A stretch of 42,281 bases of DNA from Deltaproteobacteria bacterium (GTDB taxonomy: Bacteria > Myxococcota_A > Polyangia > Polyangiales > JADJMO01), in contig JACPFM010000073.1 of NCBI GenBank assembly GCA_016182965.1, positions 1 to 42,281 on the forward strand, given 5' to 3'. Every line of letters starts with the position of its first letter. Positions within the stretch are counted from its first letter, which is position 1. A program made the translations under genes and the position numbers. The notes below the pieces were generated by a model that searched no databases, was not told the origin of the DNA, and saw nothing but the letters and a program-made list of their open reading frames with translations. Shown here in pieces: positions 21,482-31,200 of this stretch.

Positions 21482-23457
21482 CCCTGCCCCGCATCCGCCT
21501 GCTGCCGCCCGAGCTCCGCGATCAGATCGCCGCCGGCGAGGTCGTCGAGCGGCCGTCCTCCGTCGTGAAGGAGCTGGTCGAGAACGCCCTCGACGCCGGC
21601 GCCCGCACCGTCCGCGTCGAGATCGACGGCGGCGGCCTCGATCGAATCCTGGTCGTCGACGACGGCCACGGCATGGAACGCGACGACGCGCTGCTCGCGC
21701 TCGAGCGTCACGCGACCTCCAAGCTCGCCGAGTTCGCCGATCTCTATCGGCTGTCGACGTTCGGCTTCCGCGGCGAGGCGATCCCCTCGATCGCCGCCGT
21801 CTCGCGCCTGACCATCACCACCCGCACGGTCGACGCCGTCGCCGCCATCGAGGTCGTCGCCGCGCCTGGCGGCACGCCGCAGACGCGCGAGGTCGGCGCG
21901 CCTTCGGGCACCTCGATCGAGGTGCGCGAGCTGTTCGCGAACGTCCCGGCGCGGCGCAAGTTCCTCAAGTCCGTCGGCACCGAGGCGGGACACGTCGGCG
22001 ACGCGTGCCTCGAGCTCGCGCTCGCGCGTCACGACCTCGCGCTCACCTTCGCGCGCGACGGCCGCGTCGCGCGGCAGTGGCTGCGGGCGCCCGACCGGCA
22101 GACGCGCGGTCGCGACGTCCTGGCGCGGGCGATGGAAGGGGCGCGCTCGCTGTCTCTGGCCCACGTCGTCGGCGAGCGCGGCAAGCTGCGGGTCGAGGCG
22201 CTGCTCGCGCCCCCGGAGCGCGCGCGCAGCGGCGCCACGGGCCTGCACCTCCTGGTGAACGGCCGCGCCATCCGCGATCGTCACGTCGCGCGGGCCGTCG
22301 CCATGGCCTACGGCAGCCTCCTCGATCCGGGCCGCTACCCGCTCGGCATCGTGTGGATCGACGTGCCGAGCGACGAGGTCGACGTCAACGTCCACCCGCA
22401 GAAGGCCGAGGTGCGCTTCGCGCGCGGCCGCGAGCTGTACGACGACGTCACGCGCGCGATCGGCGGCGCGCTGTCCGAGCAGCTCCGCGAGCCCGGCTCG
22501 TCGGCGAGCATCGGCGCGGAGCGGCAGGCGAGCTTCCTCGAGTCGCGCGCGGTCTCCGCGCTGTTCCCGAGCCCGCCGACGCTGGACGAGCGGCCGCGAA
22601 CGGTCGGCGACGCAGCGCGCACGCTGTCCGACGCGATGGCGCGCGGGTACTCGCCGATCCCCGACGCCCCGTTCGTCTCGCGCTCGCCCGCCGCCGAGAG
22701 CGATCCGTGGGGCCTCGTCGAAGCGCCGCGCCCGACGGTGCCCGGGCCCTCGCCCAACGCCCGGTCGTCGCCTCCGGCGGCGCCGCACCTGCCGGAGCAG
22801 CCGCCGCTGTCGTCGACGCTGGCGGGCGCCGACCTGCTCGCGGTCGCGAGCGCCGCCCAGGCCATCCGCGGCGAGCTGCGCTACTCCACCCTGCGCTTCC
22901 TCGCGCAGGTCCGCTCGACGTGGCTGTTGTGCGAGGGGAGCGATGGCGTCTACGTGCTCGATCAGCACGCGGCCGCCGAGCGGGTGAACTTCGCGCGGCT
23001 CCGCGAGCAGTTCCAGGCGCGCTCGGTCGCGCGCCAGCAGCTGCTCGTGCCGGAGATCGTGCAGGTGCGCAGCGCCGAGACGGGGCTCGTCGAGGAGCTG
23101 CGCGACGATCTCCTCGCGCTCGGCGTCGACGCGCGGGTGATCGGCGACGGCCGCGTGGCGGTCCACGGCGTGCCGGCGCTGCTGAGACGCACGAACCCCG
23201 AGCAGATCCTGCGCGACGTGCTCGACGAGCTCGGCAAGACCGGCGAGCGGAAGTTCGGCGACGCGATCGATCTGGTGCTCGCGACGATGGCCTGTCACGG
23301 CTCGGTGCGCGCCGGCGACACGCTCCACCCGGACGAGGCCGCGGCGCTGCTCGCCGATCTCGACACCGTCGACTTCGCCGGCTACTGCCCGCACGGGCGG
23401 CCGGTGGTCACCGTGCTGCCCTTCGCCGATCTCGAGCGTCGCGTCGGTCGTCGTTAG
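21478..23457 (+). CDS. mutL: DNA mismatch repair protein MutL
   Basis: The 659-residue protein starts at the ATG overlapping the previous stop. The GHKL ATPase has the N box ELVENALDAGA, DDGHGM, TFGFRGEA and the GTSIEVRELFANVPARRKFL segment, and VDVNVHPQKAEVRF marks the end of the N-terminal half. After a Pro/Ser-rich linker, the C-terminal dimerisation/endonuclease domain has LDQHAAAER (D495), ACHGSVRAG and CPHGRPV. These are the metal-binding motifs of MutL endonucleases. The second acidic residue of the DQHA motif (usually E after four residues) is Ala here. It acts with MutS to repair replication errors. Confidence 0.95.
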   Translation: MTLPRIRLLPPELRDQIAAGEVVERPSSVVKELVENALDAGARTVRVEIDGGGLDRILVVDDGHGMERDDALLALERHATSKLAEFADLYRLSTFGFRGEAIPSIAAVSRLTITTRTVDAVAAIEVVAAPGGTPQTREVGAPSGTSIEVRELFANVPARRKFLKSVGTEAGHVGDACLELALARHDLALTFARDGRVARQWLRAPDRQTRGRDVLARAMEGARSLSLAHVVGERGKLRVEALLAPPERARSGATGLHLLVNGRAIRDRHVARAVAMAYGSLLDPGRYPLGIVWIDVPSDEVDVNVHPQKAEVRFARGRELYDDVTRAIGGALSEQLREPGSSASIGAERQASFLESRAVSALFPSPPTLDERPRTVGDAARTLSDAMARGYSPIPDAPFVSRSPAAESDPWGLVEAPRPTVPGPSPNARSSPPAAPHLPEQPPLSSTLAGADLLAVASAAQAIRGELRYSTLRFLAQVRSTWLLCEGSDGVYVLDQHAAAERVNFARLREQFQARSVARQQLLVPEIVQVRSAETGLVEELRDDLLALGVDARVIGDGRVAVHGVPALLRRTNPEQILRDVLDELGKTGERKFGDAIDLVLATMACHGSVRAGDTLHPDEAAALLADLDTVDFAGYCPHGRPVVTVLPFADLERRVGRR

Positions 23458-23496
23458 CTCCCGCTCGCTCCGCTCTCGGTGCGTCCTTCGAACGCA

Positions 23497-24324
23497 TCAG
23501 GGCAGCTTCACGCCCGGGTGCATCGCGCGGGCGAGCGTCGCCACGCCGTCGAACACGCGCGGTCCGGGCCTCAGCACCGACTCGTCGGCGACGCGCAGCA
23601 CGCGCCCCTCGCGCACCGCGCGCACCGCGCTCCACGTCGAGTCGAACGGCCGTGGGGCCGCGCCCATCTCCGAGTCGAGGATCACGTCGGGATCGAGCGC
23701 GATCAGCTTCTCGAGCGACAGCGTGGCGTACCGGGCACCCCCGACGAGCACGTTGCGCCCGCCGGCGACGCGGAGCATCTCGTCGGGGAAGCTCCCGGGC
23801 CCGGCGGCGCTGATCGGCTTCTTCTCGAACAGGAGCAGCGCGCGCGGCCGCGGCACGTCCGCGAGCGCGGCCTCGATCGCCGCGCGCCGCTCGCGCATCG
23901 TGGCGAGCAGCGCGACCGCCTCGCGCTCGTGACCGGTGCGCCGCCCCAGCCCGGCGATCATCTCCTCGATCGCCGCGAGGGTCTCGGTGTCGGGGAACCA
24001 GGTGGCGATCCCGCGCTGCTCCAGCGTGCGCACGAGGCCGGGGCCGATCGGTCCGCGCGCGCCGACCACCAGATCGGGCCGCAGCCCGAGGATCGCCTCG
24101 AGGCTCGGATCGACGTACCCGCCGATCGAAGGCAGCGAGAGCGCCTCCGGCGGGTAGTCGCAGTAGCGCGAGCGACCGACGACCTGCGGGCCGGCGCCGA
24201 TCGCGAACAACGCCTCGGTCGTCGACGCCGCCATCGAGACGATGCGACGCGCGCCACCTTCCGCCGGCCGCGATCGGTGACAGCCGATCGCGATCGCGGT
24301 CAGGAGGAAGGCGCGACGCCTCAC
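23497..24324 (-). CDS. BtuF-like substrate-binding lipoprotein
   Basis: The 275-residue protein starts at GTG 24324, overlapping the stop of the upstream gene. A short signal ends in a lipobox (LLTAIAIGC), so it is likely a lipid-anchored periplasmic protein. The body shows the helical-backbone metal-receptor fold of BtuF/FecB types: RRIVSMAASTTEALFAIGAG, VVGRSRYCDYPPEALSLPSIGGYVDPSLEAILGLRPDLVV and LEKLIALDPDVILDSE. Such proteins deliver cobalamin or iron chelates to an ABC transporter. No permease or ATPase lies here, so the ligand cannot be told. Confidence 0.85.
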   Translation of the reverse strand: MRRRAFLLTAIAIGCHRSRPAEGGARRIVSMAASTTEALFAIGAGPQVVGRSRYCDYPPEALSLPSIGGYVDPSLEAILGLRPDLVVGARGPIGPGLVRTLEQRGIATWFPDTETLAAIEEMIAGLGRRTGHEREAVALLATMRERRAAIEAALADVPRPRALLLFEKKPISAAGPGSFPDEMLRVAGGRNVLVGGARYATLSLEKLIALDPDVILDSEMGAAPRPFDSTWSAVRAVREGRVLRVADESVLRPGPRVFDGVATLARAMHPGVKLP

Positions 24325-27300
24325 GGCTTCTTGGGCGGCGCGGGGGCAGGGGCCTTCGGCGGCGCCGCCGAGGTCGCACCGGCAGGCTTGGTCGGCTTGG
24401 GGACCGGCTTGCCCGGCTTCTCCACCGGCTTCGCCGCCGGCACCTTCGCCGCGCCGCCGGGGGGCTGCACGCGCACCACGGTGAGGAACCCGTCGTCGAT
24501 CGCACGCGCCACGTCGGTGAACGCTTCGAACGCCTTGGGCGCGACCACGCCGGTCGGCAGCGAGAACGAGAAGTCCTCGATGAGGGTCGTCCCGTCGACC
24601 TTCACCTTGCGCTTGGCGACCATGTTGATGCCGGGGTCCTTGGCGTCGACCGCGGGGAGGGGCGTCGAGATCGAGGTGCCCTTGGGCAGCCGGATCACCC
24701 GGTGGATGTCGTAGAGGATCGCGTCGCGGATGGTCAGCGCGGTGGTGCGCTTGGCCTGCGACGCGTACGTGGCGCCGAGCGTCGTCGCGCGGCCGCCGCC
24801 GTGCAGCGGCGAGGTGCCGGGGATGGCGAAGCGCGTGCCGTCCGGCACGAGCAGCGCGGGCACCTCGATCTTCGCGCTGAGGGTGACCTGCCACGTCTCG
24901 GCCGAGGCCTTCACCTCGAGCACGTCGGCCTGCGGCATCCACGCGAGGACGTACGAGCGCAGCGTCTCGTCGCGCTCCTCGCCGGCGAGCTCCTCGAGCA
25001 CCGCCGAGACGTCCTGCGCGTCGCGGCCGCGCAGCAGGAGGGCGAGCGTTCCCTTCGCCTTGCCCGACTCGTCGACGCTCAGATCGATGGTGGCGAGATC
25101 GGGCTCCTCGGCCGCGTTCGGCGGCACGGGGAGGATCTTGCCGGCGGTGTCGATCGCGAAGCGCCCGCGCAGCTCGGGCGAGGTGCGTCCGGGCGGCGGC
25201 GGCGTGCCGTCGACGTCGAGGTCGACCCAGTACGGCGCGGCCGCCTCGCCCGGCTTCGGCGCGACCCACGCGACGAGCAGCGCGTGCGGCGGGCTCGAGA
25301 AGCGCCACGGCCGTGCGACCATCTTCGGATCGGCGGAGTACGGGCCGCTCTCGGCCCACACGATCTCGTTCTTGACGCCGACCTCGTCGAGCGCGCGGTG
25401 CACGAGCTCGACGCGCGAGCCCTGCGCGTCGAGGAGCACGGTGCGCGCGTTGTAGGTCTGCACGGTGGAGATGCCCCCGAGCCCGAGCGGCAAGAGACCG
25501 ACGCGGGGGATGGCCTTCTTCGAGGCCTTCGACAGCCGCACCAGCAGATCGAGCGTCGGCGCTTTGTCCGCGCCGACGGCCTGCGCGACCCACGCGGAGA
25601 CCTCGGGGAGGCGCTCGTCGTCGGCGAGGGTGCTCTCGCGCGCCTCGCGCCCGAGCCGCGCCCACGTCCAGGTGGACAGGCGAACCGCGACCTCGCGATC
25701 GATGCCCGCTTGGCCCTTCTCGGCGCGGCGGACGTCGTGGTTCGCCAGCTTGAAGGTCAGGGTCTTCTTGCCGCCCTCGTTCATTGCGGTCGGGGCGCCC
25801 TGGTTGCCGACGGTCGGTGCCCCGAGCTCGGGGTGCGACCACAGCTCGACGTTCAGCGACGCCGGCAGCGCGAGCGACACCGTCGCGCTCTCGACCGCGG
25901 TGCGCGACGGCAGGAGATCGGCCGTGTCGAGGTCGAACGTGCCGTCGGCGCGCGCGAGGAACCAGCCCTCCGACACGAGCTCGACGTAGTCGCCCGGCTC
26001 GATCTGCGAGAGCTCCGCGCCGGCCTGTGCCGCCGCGATGCGATCCGGCTCGACGATGGTGCCGTCGGCCTTGTGGATGCGTTGCACGGTGCGGCCCATC
26101 CACCCGATGCCGCCGCTGGTCATGGCGACGCCGGCGCTGGCGTTGGCTTCGACGTCCTGCGTGCCCGACAGTCGGCGCACGTCCCACAGGACGCCGTGCA
26201 CGAACCCGTCGGCGGACATGTCGTAGCGCTCCTCGCGCGCGAGGATCACCGTGCCGGCGTCGGGCCGAGCAGGCTTCTTGCGGTCCTCTTCGATCACCGT
26301 CTTGGCCTTGCTCTCGTACGCGACGGCGGGCGGAGCCCCGACGCTCGCGTCGCCGGCGGCTCGGCGAACGTTGATCGCGTCGAGGAGCGTGCGCGGATCG
26401 CCGTCGAGCACCCGCAGCTCGCGCCGCAGCCACTCGAGGCCGCCGGCGCCGGAGGGCGCGAGCGCCTGCGCCGTGCGGAGCGATCGATCGCCGGGATCTG
26501 CCGCGTCGTAGAGCGCCTTGGCCGCCGGGATGCCCGCGGTCTTGATGGTGCTCGCGATCTCCCACTCGGCGGCGAGCTTCGGCTGATCGAGCACCGTGCG
26601 CAGCCGCGCGATCTCGGCGAGCACGCCCTTGTGATCGCCGAGCTGATAGCGCGCGCTCGCGCAGTCGAACTTGCCGAGATCGGGGCGGGCGGCGTCGCAG
26701 TCCGCGCGGGCGGCGACGTCGGTCGTCTCCTTGGCGGTCGCGCGCTCGAGCTTCCAGCCGATCCAGGTCTTGGCCAGACGCGGCTTCACCCGCGCCAGCG
26801 AGTCTTCGCGGACGCCGTAGATCTGATCGCCGACGAGCGCGAGGTACGCGTCGACCATCGGGTCGACGTCCTTGCCGGCGTCGCGGCGCGTGCGCGCGTC
26901 GGCGATGGCCTCGACCTCGCCCGCGCCGCCCCGGCGCTGCAGCGCCACGATCTGCGCGTGGGCGACGATCGCCTCCCACGAGGTCGGCCACCCGGCGAGC
27001 GCCGCTTCGATCGCCGCGCGCTGCCGCTCGAGGCGCCGGTGCGTGGGGATGTCGCGCGCCCAGCGGAGCGTGCGCGCGTAGACCAGGGCCGCGGCGGGCG
27101 ACGGCTTGCTCCCGGCTGCGGCGCCGGTCGGGCGCGCGACGTCGGCCACCGCGCCCTCGGCGAGGCGGACGTCGCCGGCGGCGATCAGCCCGAGCGCCCA
27201 GGTCACGCGGCCTTCGACGGTCTGGGGCAGCGCGCTCGGGGCGATCTTGCCGACGTTGCCGACGGACGTCGTCGGGGCGCTCGAAGGCGCGGGCGCCGAC

Positions 27301-28256
27301 GTCGCGAGCGGCGCGCCGTTCTCGCCGAGGGCGACGAGCACGATCGGCTCGTTGGAGTACGCGCCGAGCTTGGCGACGACCCGGACCTTGCCCGGCGCGC
27401 CGACCTCGACCGAGCCCATGCGCGTCGCGCGGCGCACGACCTCGCCGTAGGGCACCGTGGTGACGACCTTCCCGCCGACGAAGACCTTGGCGGGGAGGAT
27501 GCTGTCGATGCCGACGGTGATCCGCTGCGCCGACGGGACGTCGACGTCCATCACCACGTAGCGCAGGCCCGAGGCCTTGGCCGAGCCGGTGATGTCGAGC
27601 AGGCACCCGCGACCGGCGCTCTTCACCGCCTTGGGCGCGAGGGCGAGCGGCGCGCTCGGCGGGTAGCTGGCGGAGAAGGCTCCGCCGTCGACCGGGCCGG
27701 GATCCTCGAGCGGCGCGAGCACGCCGCCGGGGAAGGGGCCGATCACCGTCGCCTCGGTGGCGCAGCCGGACGCCCGGCGCGCGGCGAGCACCGCGCCGGC
27801 GTCGCCCTTCGCGGAGGCGAGGCGCTCGCGCGCATCGGCGAGGTACACGCGCACCATCGGATCGCGCGCGGCCGGCGCGTCGAGCGCGGCGTCGAGCGCC
27901 GCCTCGACCTTCTGCCGTCCTTCGACCGCGCGCTGGGCGAGGCCGATGTCCGAGCCGAGCGACTCGAGGCCGAAGACCTCGTGCCCGACGAGCGCGTCGA
28001 TCGCGGCGAGCGCGGCCTCGCGCGCGAGCGGCGTGCCGGTGATCTCGCGCGCCTCGGCGAGGACGGCGATCCACGCGTCGAGCGCCTCGTTCGCCGGCCT
28101 CGTCTGCTCGATCTCGAGCGCCTTGGTGACCGACTTCGCGAGGGCGGTGGGGTCGCCGGGCCGCGGGGCGCGCGCGCCTTCGCCGGACGGACAACCGGCG
28201 GTCGCGAACGACGCGACGCCCAACAGGAACGGAGCGAGCAGCTTGGCGGCGCGCAT
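24321..28256 (-). CDS. Giant lipoprotein, DUF3857/transglutaminase-like without catalytic Cys
   Basis: This 1311-residue protein starts at ATG 28256, overlapping the stop of its upstream paralogue. A signal and lipobox (APFLLGVASFATAGC) predict lipid anchoring. The N-terminal ~500 residues are helical repeats (TPR-like). A DUF3857-type beta-rich region lies in the middle (about 690-800). A transglutaminase-like region appears near residue 950, but where the enzyme has GDCDDKA this protein has GSRVELV, so the catalytic Cys is missing. It ends with a basic Pro/Lys tail (KPVPKPTKPAGATSAAP). Together with the catalytic-looking paralogue next door it may form an envelope complex; the function is unknown. 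Confidence 0.7.
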   Translation of the reverse strand: MRAAKLLAPFLLGVASFATAGCPSGEGARAPRPGDPTALAKSVTKALEIEQTRPANEALDAWIAVLAEAREITGTPLAREAALAAIDALVGHEVFGLESLGSDIGLAQRAVEGRQKVEAALDAALDAPAARDPMVRVYLADARERLASAKGDAGAVLAARRASGCATEATVIGPFPGGVLAPLEDPGPVDGGAFSASYPPSAPLALAPKAVKSAGRGCLLDITGSAKASGLRYVVMDVDVPSAQRITVGIDSILPAKVFVGGKVVTTVPYGEVVRRATRMGSVEVGAPGKVRVVAKLGAYSNEPIVLVALGENGAPLATSAPAPSSAPTTSVGNVGKIAPSALPQTVEGRVTWALGLIAAGDVRLAEGAVADVARPTGAAAGSKPSPAAALVYARTLRWARDIPTHRRLERQRAAIEAALAGWPTSWEAIVAHAQIVALQRRGGAGEVEAIADARTRRDAGKDVDPMVDAYLALVGDQIYGVREDSLARVKPRLAKTWIGWKLERATAKETTDVAARADCDAARPDLGKFDCASARYQLGDHKGVLAEIARLRTVLDQPKLAAEWEIASTIKTAGIPAAKALYDAADPGDRSLRTAQALAPSGAGGLEWLRRELRVLDGDPRTLLDAINVRRAAGDASVGAPPAVAYESKAKTVIEEDRKKPARPDAGTVILAREERYDMSADGFVHGVLWDVRRLSGTQDVEANASAGVAMTSGGIGWMGRTVQRIHKADGTIVEPDRIAAAQAGAELSQIEPGDYVELVSEGWFLARADGTFDLDTADLLPSRTAVESATVSLALPASLNVELWSHPELGAPTVGNQGAPTAMNEGGKKTLTFKLANHDVRRAEKGQAGIDREVAVRLSTWTWARLGREARESTLADDERLPEVSAWVAQAVGADKAPTLDLLVRLSKASKKAIPRVGLLPLGLGGISTVQTYNARTVLLDAQGSRVELVHRALDEVGVKNEIVWAESGPYSADPKMVARPWRFSSPPHALLVAWVAPKPGEAAAPYWVDLDVDGTPPPPGRTSPELRGRFAIDTAGKILPVPPNAAEEPDLATIDLSVDESGKAKGTLALLLRGRDAQDVSAVLEELAGEERDETLRSYVLAWMPQADVLEVKASAETWQVTLSAKIEVPALLVPDGTRFAIPGTSPLHGGGRATTLGATYASQAKRTTALTIRDAILYDIHRVIRLPKGTSISTPLPAVDAKDPGINMVAKRKVKVDGTTLIEDFSFSLPTGVVAPKAFEAFTDVARAIDDGFLTVVRVQPPGGAAKVPAAKPVEKPGKPVPKPTKPAGATSAAPPKAPAPAPPKKP

Positions 28257-31200
28257 CACGCACCCCCCTTCACGAAGCGGATTTCGCGGCGGAACAGCGC
28301 GTCGACCTGCAGGAGGAAGGCGCGCCAGGCGTCGTACTCCTTCACGGGTATGAAGTGCTGATCGAGGACGAACGTGCGGCGCACGACGACGCTGCCGCCG
28401 GGACCCTTCTCGAGCGTGAGCGTCGCCTTGCCGTAGGCGCCGCCGATGACGTCGCCGCCGGGTGTCAGCTCCGCGACCTTGTAGCCGGGTGGCGGCGTGT
28501 ACACGAGCTTCACCGTGTCCTGCGACGGCGCGAGGTGCGGCGGCAGCACGACCGGCGTCACGCGCTTGGGGAGCGGCGCGAGCCGCTGCGCGGACGGGAC
28601 GCCGTAGCTCAGCTTCACGACGAGATCGTTGCCCTCGCGACGCGCGAAGGCGGCGCTCTTGGCCTGGAACGACAGCTTGGCGCGCCCGAAGGCGCCCTCG
28701 CCGTCGAACTTCACCTGCGGCAGCACCTCGATCTGCGGCAGCTCGGCGATCGAGTGCGCGCGCTCGAGCCACGTGGCGGCGCTCGCCGCCTGCTTGAGCG
28801 ACGTCCGGAGGAAGAACGCCGAGTCGCCCTCGTGGGTCTCGTCGATGGCGACCTCCGCCGAGCCGGTGGGCGAGAGCTTGAAGGTCCAGGTGCCGTCGAC
28901 GCCGTGCTCCGACGGATCGCTCGACGGAAGGATCACCACCGGCGTGCTCACGGCGCCCGGCGCCTTGCCGGCCGCCTCGGGGACGATGCGGATCGCGGAC
29001 GCGCGCGCGTCCATCGCCGGCAGCGGACCGATGCGAGACTCGGGGCTCGTGGCGTCGAGGTAGCGCTCGGGCAGCTTGCCGTTGGCAGGCAGGTACGCGA
29101 TGCCGTGGTCGAAGAGCGGCGCCACCGCGCCCTTGGCGGTGATGATGCTCGGCATGCCGGTGTAGCGCGTCTGCACCAGCACCTCCTGCGCGTCGGCGAT
29201 GCCGACCGCCTTGAGCATGGTCATCAGCAGCATCGCCTTGTCGTCGCAGTCGCCCTGCATGCGGTCGAGGACGTTCTGCGGACGATTGGGCAGCCACTGC
29301 TCGCCGCTGACGTAGTTCACGTACTTCACCTGGTCGGCGATCCAGTTGAAGATCGCGCGGATCTTCTCGTCGCGCGTGTTGGCCTTGGCCTTCTTGATCA
29401 GCTCCTCGGCCTTGCGCTTCACGCGCGGGTCGACGCTGGCGAACGACTCGATGCCGGCCTTGTACCAGCCGACGAAGTCGTCCCAGGTCTTGAACTGCGA
29501 GCCGATCAGCGTCGGGTAGATCTCGCTGCTCTTCGGCTGCAGCGGCTCCTCCGGCAGGGTGATCGGCGTGGGCCAGACGTAGCGCTCGATGGTGCGGCCG
29601 GTGCCCTTCTCGGCCGTCGTCGTGTGCTGCATCGTCTTGTCGAGATCGGCGTTGACGACCGTCGTGTAGAGCGGGCGCTTCTTCGGCGCGCGCACGATGA
29701 CCTCGTTCCACAGCACGGGGTGCGTGGTGGGGCCGCCGCCGTAGTCCATGAAGTAGAAGGGCGGCGCGCTGCGGTCGCCGACCGGCAGGTCGGTGTAGCC
29801 GCGCGTCGCGACCTCCACCACGTCGCCGGGCTTCAGGTCGGTCCAACGGATGCGCAGCGAGTCGCCCTCGTCGATCTCCTGCGGGACCGCGGTGGTGCCG
29901 TCGGCGCGGTGCACGCGCGCGCGCACCACCTCGACGACGTCGCCCTCGGCCGGCACGTGCGGCTCGTCGAGATCGCTCGAGTCCTTCGGCGGCTTCACGA
30001 CCTCGCGCGTGTAGTGGATCAGCTGCATGACGCGCCCGGCGTCGTCCACCGTCACCACGCGCAGCCAGTCGAGCTGGCGGTCGTAGACCTCGAGCGGCGC
30101 GTTGGGGTTGCCCGTCGGCAGCTTCTCCTTGGGCAGCCGTCGCGCGAGGAACACCTTCGGCTCCGGCATGAACGCCTCGTCGTCGGGCGTGTGGGCGCCG
30201 AAGGCCAGCGTCTGCTCGGCGCGCAGGAACGGCGAGCCCGGATCGAGCGAGCGGGCGCGCATCAGCGCGTCCTTGGCCATCGCCTTGTCCTTCGGATCGG
30301 TCGACGCGGCGAGCGCCTGCGTCAGCTGATCGAAGACGCCCTTCTTGTTCGGGGCGAGGACCGTGGCCATGCCGAGGTAGCGGCGATGCTCCGGCTCGAG
30401 CCCGAGCTCGTGGAGCAGCGACGCGATCGACTCGATCTCGTCGGCCGACGAGAGCAGACGGAAGCTCGCGATGGTCGCCGCCTTCACCTCTCCGGCGCCG
30501 AGCACGCGCTTGCTGGCGACGTAATCGCGCGCCGACTCGCGAGGCCAGGTGGTGAGCGCCTGCGCGCGCGCCGCCGCGGCGATCAGCGGGCGGGCGAACT
30601 TGGGCGAAGCGATCGCGCGCAGCACGTAGGTCGGCGTCGCGCTGCCCTCGGCGTCCCAGATGGCCTTGTACGCGGCGAACGCGGCCTCGTCGCTCCCCAG
30701 GCCGTCGAGCAGGCGGGCGCGCAAGACCCGCGCGTCGAGATCCGTCGCGGTCTTCAGCTCGCTGTTGGCGACGCTGGTCGCCGCCCAGTCGACGTAGCCG
30801 GCGTCGAGCCGCGCGTGCACGAGCGCCCGTCGCGCGAACCTGGAGACCGGCGCGTACACCGCGTCGCTGTCGCTGCGCGCCAGCGAGGCGTTGAGCCACG
30901 CGGTCTGGTTGCCGCGCGCCGGCGCGAGCAGCCCCGCGAGGGCGAGCACGTCGGGGCGCGGGTTCTGCGTCACCACCACGTCGAGCAGGCCCTGCGTCTT
31001 CGGGCTGCGTCGATCGTCGGCGCCCCCGAGCTGACGCGCGAGCGCCGCGGCGAGGGCCTCGTCGACCGTCGCGGCCTTCTCGGAGACGGCCAGGGCGCGG
31101 CCGAGCGCGGTCACCACCGGCGTGCTCTTGGGCGGCGTGACGTTGGCCGGGAGCTTCTGCAGATCGTCGCTGAACGTGGCGGTCAGGGCGTCGCCGGCGT

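Noticed and set aside
24702..28361. Plus-strand frame of 1219 codons opposite the second giant gene
   Set aside because: The composition is typical of an antisense shadow, and there is no sign of a start region or domain.
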